Of a DNA stretch of 14,278 nt, positions 13,097 through 14,278 are shown in pieces. The notes beneath the pieces were generated by a model, which was given only the letters and a program-made list of their open reading frames with translations, made no database searches and was not told the origin of the DNA. Positions within the stretch are counted from its first letter, which is position 1. Each line of letters begins with the position of its first letter. The translations under genes and the position numbers were made by a program. The stretch is from Opitutia bacterium (lineage in GTDB: Bacteria > Verrucomicrobiota > Verrucomicrobiae > Opitutales > UBA953): assembly GCA_004558035.1 (NCBI GenBank), contig SFEJ01000040.1, forward strand, positions 1-14,278. The letters run 5' to 3'.

Positions 13097-13339
13097 ATGG
13101 CGAAGCCCAAAGAACTTTCGTTTGAAGAGGAGCTGAAGAAGCTCGAAGAAATCGTCGAGTCCCTCGAGGCCGGCGACGTGCCGCTTTCCACGCTCGTCGA
13201 GCGCTACGAAAAAGGCATGAAGCACCTGAAGAGCTGCCAGGAAAAGCTCGCCGAAGCCGAACTGCGCATCGAACAGCTACGCGGCGCGGACGCCGACGGG
13301 AACGCCCTCTCCGAGCCCTTCGAAGAGCGCGACGCCTGA
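13097..13339 (+). CDS. xseB: Exodeoxyribonuclease VII small subunit
   Basis: This 80-residue protein matches the XseB family: FEEELKKLEEIVESLEAGDV (9-28), then PLSTLVERYEKGMKHLKSCQ (29-48) and a coiled helix LAEAELRIEQL. Several copies bind XseA to form exonuclease VII, which degrades single-stranded DNA and acts in repair and recombination. The large subunit gene xseA is not in this window. It lies 16 bp after the nitroreductase-like gene and 31 bp before dxs; xseB next to dxs is a common bacterial arrangement. The last ~15 residues are acidic and not conserved. Confidence 0.92.
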   Translation: MAKPKELSFEEELKKLEEIVESLEAGDVPLSTLVERYEKGMKHLKSCQEKLAEAELRIEQLRGADADGNALSEPFEERDA

Positions 13340-13370
13340 GCGCGCGCCGAAAATCTCACCCGTTCCGCCC

Positions 13371-14278
13371 GTGCTGGAAAAGATTTCAGGTCCGGACGAC
13401 GTCAAGAGACTGCCGTCCGAAAAACTCTCCGAGCTCGCCCGAGAGCTGCGGGAACGCATCATCACCGTCACGTCGAAAAACGGCGGGCACGTCGGTCCGA
13501 ACCTCGGCGTCGTCGAGCTCACGATCGCGCTTCACCGCGTGTTTTCGACGCCGCGCGACAGCATCGTCTTCGACGTCTCGCACCAGTGCTACGCGCACAA
13601 GCTGCTCACCGGGCGCAACGGCGAGGCGTTCGACGCGCTGCGGATGACGGGCGGCGTCTCCGGCTTCTGTTCCCGCCGGGAAAGCCCGCACGACGCGTTC
13701 GGCTGCGGCCACGCGGGAACGGCGCTCTCCGCGGCGCTCGGCATCGCGGCGGCGCGGGACCTTTCCGGCGGAGACGGGCACGTGGTCGCCGTCGTCGGCG
13801 ACGCCGCGATCACGAACGGCGCGACGCTCGAGGCGCTCAACAACATCGCCGCGCACACGCGCCGCCTCATCGTCGTCCTCAACGACAACGAATGGTCCAT
13901 CGACCGCAACGTCGGCGCCGTCGCGGAATACCTGAACAAGCTGATCATGACGCCCGTCTACAACGAGGCGACGCGCGGCATGCGCAACTTCTTCGAAAAG
14001 ATTCCCGGCGGCGCGCACCTGATCCGCGCCGGTTCCGCCTGGAAGCAGGAAAAGAAGAACGTCATTTCTTCGGGCTCTTCGCCACTGTTCGAAAATTTCA
14101 AGCTGCGCTACCTCGGTCCGGTGGACGGGCACGACGTCGGCGCGCTGATCTCCTACCTGGAATTCGCGAAGAAGGCGGACCGCCCGATTCTGCTGCACGT
14201 GCGCACGACGAAGGGCAAAGGTCTGCCGGCGGCGATAGCGAATCCGGAAAAATTCCACGGCTGCGCTCCCTTCGATCC
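13371..14278 (+). CDS. dxs: 1-deoxy-D-xylulose-5-phosphate synthase, 5' part
   Basis: The frame begins with GTG (LEKISGPDDVKRLPSE) and runs off the window after about 302 residues; full-length DXS has about 620. It joins pyruvate and glyceraldehyde 3-phosphate with thiamine diphosphate to start the MEP isoprenoid pathway and also feeds PLP synthesis, linking it to pdxA. Seen are SKNGGHVGPNLGVVELTIAL, VSHQCYAHKLLTGR, CGHAGTALSAALGIA, the ThDP motif VVGDAAITNGATLEALNN..LNDNEWSI, and YLGPVDGHD. The ThDP motif reads GDA instead of GDG, a variant I recall from Chlamydiae/Verrucomicrobia-type DXS but have not checked. GTG is chosen because no ATG occurs upstream in frame and the first residues match the family start. 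Two exact repeated 9-mers lie inside (13447, 13713). Confidence 0.95.
   Translation, partial: MLEKISGPDDVKRLPSEKLSELARELRERIITVTSKNGGHVGPNLGVVELTIALHRVFSTPRDSIVFDVSHQCYAHKLLTGRNGEAFDALRMTGGVSGFCSRRESPHDAFGCGHAGTALSAALGIAAARDLSGGDGHVVAVVGDAAITNGATLEALNNIAAHTRRLIVVLNDNEWSIDRNVGAVAEYLNKLIMTPVYNEATRGMRNFFEKIPGGAHLIRAGSAWKQEKKNVISSGSSPLFENFKLRYLGPVDGHDVGALISYLEFAKKADRPILLHVRTTKGKGLPAAIANPEKFHGCAPFD

Larger units (their letters stand above)
132..13721. repeat. Dispersed 9-mer GCGGGAACG, candidate DNA uptake sequence
   Basis: Exact copies start, as GCGGGAACG, at 132, 1520, 1532, 1556, 1790, 2634, 2993, 4036, 4231, 5355, 7226, 7393, 7535, 8316, 9100, 10390, 11978, 13447 and 13713. As CGTTCCCGC they start at 531, 982, 1156, 1889, 2530, 3412, 3947, 4185, 6393, 6411, 6534, 6861, 7787, 8170, 8799, 9248, 9531, 10368, 10593, 11958, 12197, 12508 and 12966. 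That is 42 by hand count. About 14 more share the 8-mer core CGGGAACG with A or T at the first base. About 13 exact copies fall in the roughly 2.1 kb between genes, a higher density than in genes. At about 65% GC, base composition alone predicts under one copy of the 9-mer on both strands together. Biological role is inference. Confidence 0.85.

Noticed and set aside
132..13721. Chi-like recombination octamer as an explanation of the 9-mer
   Set aside because: Orientation is nearly balanced (19 versus 23), whereas Chi and KOPS motifs are strand-skewed; not fully excluded from one window.

Overview
The window is about 14.3 kb of high-GC bacterial chromosome. It is mostly core housekeeping genes on the + strand, with a small accessory corner at the left end. 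There are no rRNA or tRNA genes, CRISPR arrays or transposases. Taxonomy is inference only. GC richness, scarce Shine-Dalgarno sites, a secreted GH109-type Gfo/Idh/MocA protein, a DXS with GDA in place of GDG, a cytosolic-type malate dehydrogenase and a Nif11-type peptide together suggest a gut- or host-associated member of the Verrucomicrobiota/Lentisphaerota group, possibly Opitutales-like. No marker gene here settles it.

Layout. Positions 1-310 hold no gene but a mosaic of short hairpins and repeats. Next, on the - strand, come a 114-residue Nif11-like RiPP-precursor candidate (311-655) and an MECR-like enoyl-thioester reductase (871-1869). Divergent from these is a small coiled-coil plus helix-turn-helix protein (2013-2489) with a strong terminator, followed by pdxA (2735-3667). 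A gene-free 595-bp stretch (3668-4262) contains CACGAA-type repeats. A tightly packed + strand run follows: hisC, a PpiD/SurA-like membrane protein, folK, comEC (overlapping folK) and mdh, ending in a terminator at about 10362-10411. A secreted GH109-like protein (10444-11931) has its own terminator. A 144-bp palindrome (12022-12165) precedes aroQ, an internally deleted nitroreductase, xseB and the 5' part of dxs, which runs off the right edge.

Main discovery. The 9-mer GCGGGAACG (complement CGTTCCCGC) occurs about 42 times by hand count, roughly once per 340 bp. The two orientations are balanced (19 versus 23). It is denser between genes, it falls in many reading frames inside genes, and it forms the stems of two of the three clear terminators plus one arm of the third. 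A zero-order estimate at about 65% GC predicts fewer than one copy. This pattern matches DNA uptake sequences of Neisseria and Pasteurellaceae, and the window also encodes ComEC, the inner-membrane DNA-uptake channel. A new uptake-sequence system is the favoured reading; a nucleoid-protein or methylase site is the alternative. The second discovery is the orphan Nif11-leader peptide, whose core is a duplicated Cys-headed Gly-rich motif.

How the genes work together. The set covers PLP synthesis (pdxA), histidine (hisC), shikimate (aroQ), folate (folK), isoprenoids (dxs), central carbon (mdh), envelope protein folding (PpiD-like), DNA repair (xseB) and DNA uptake (comEC). The grouping looks like ordinary bacterial operon packing rather than one pathway.
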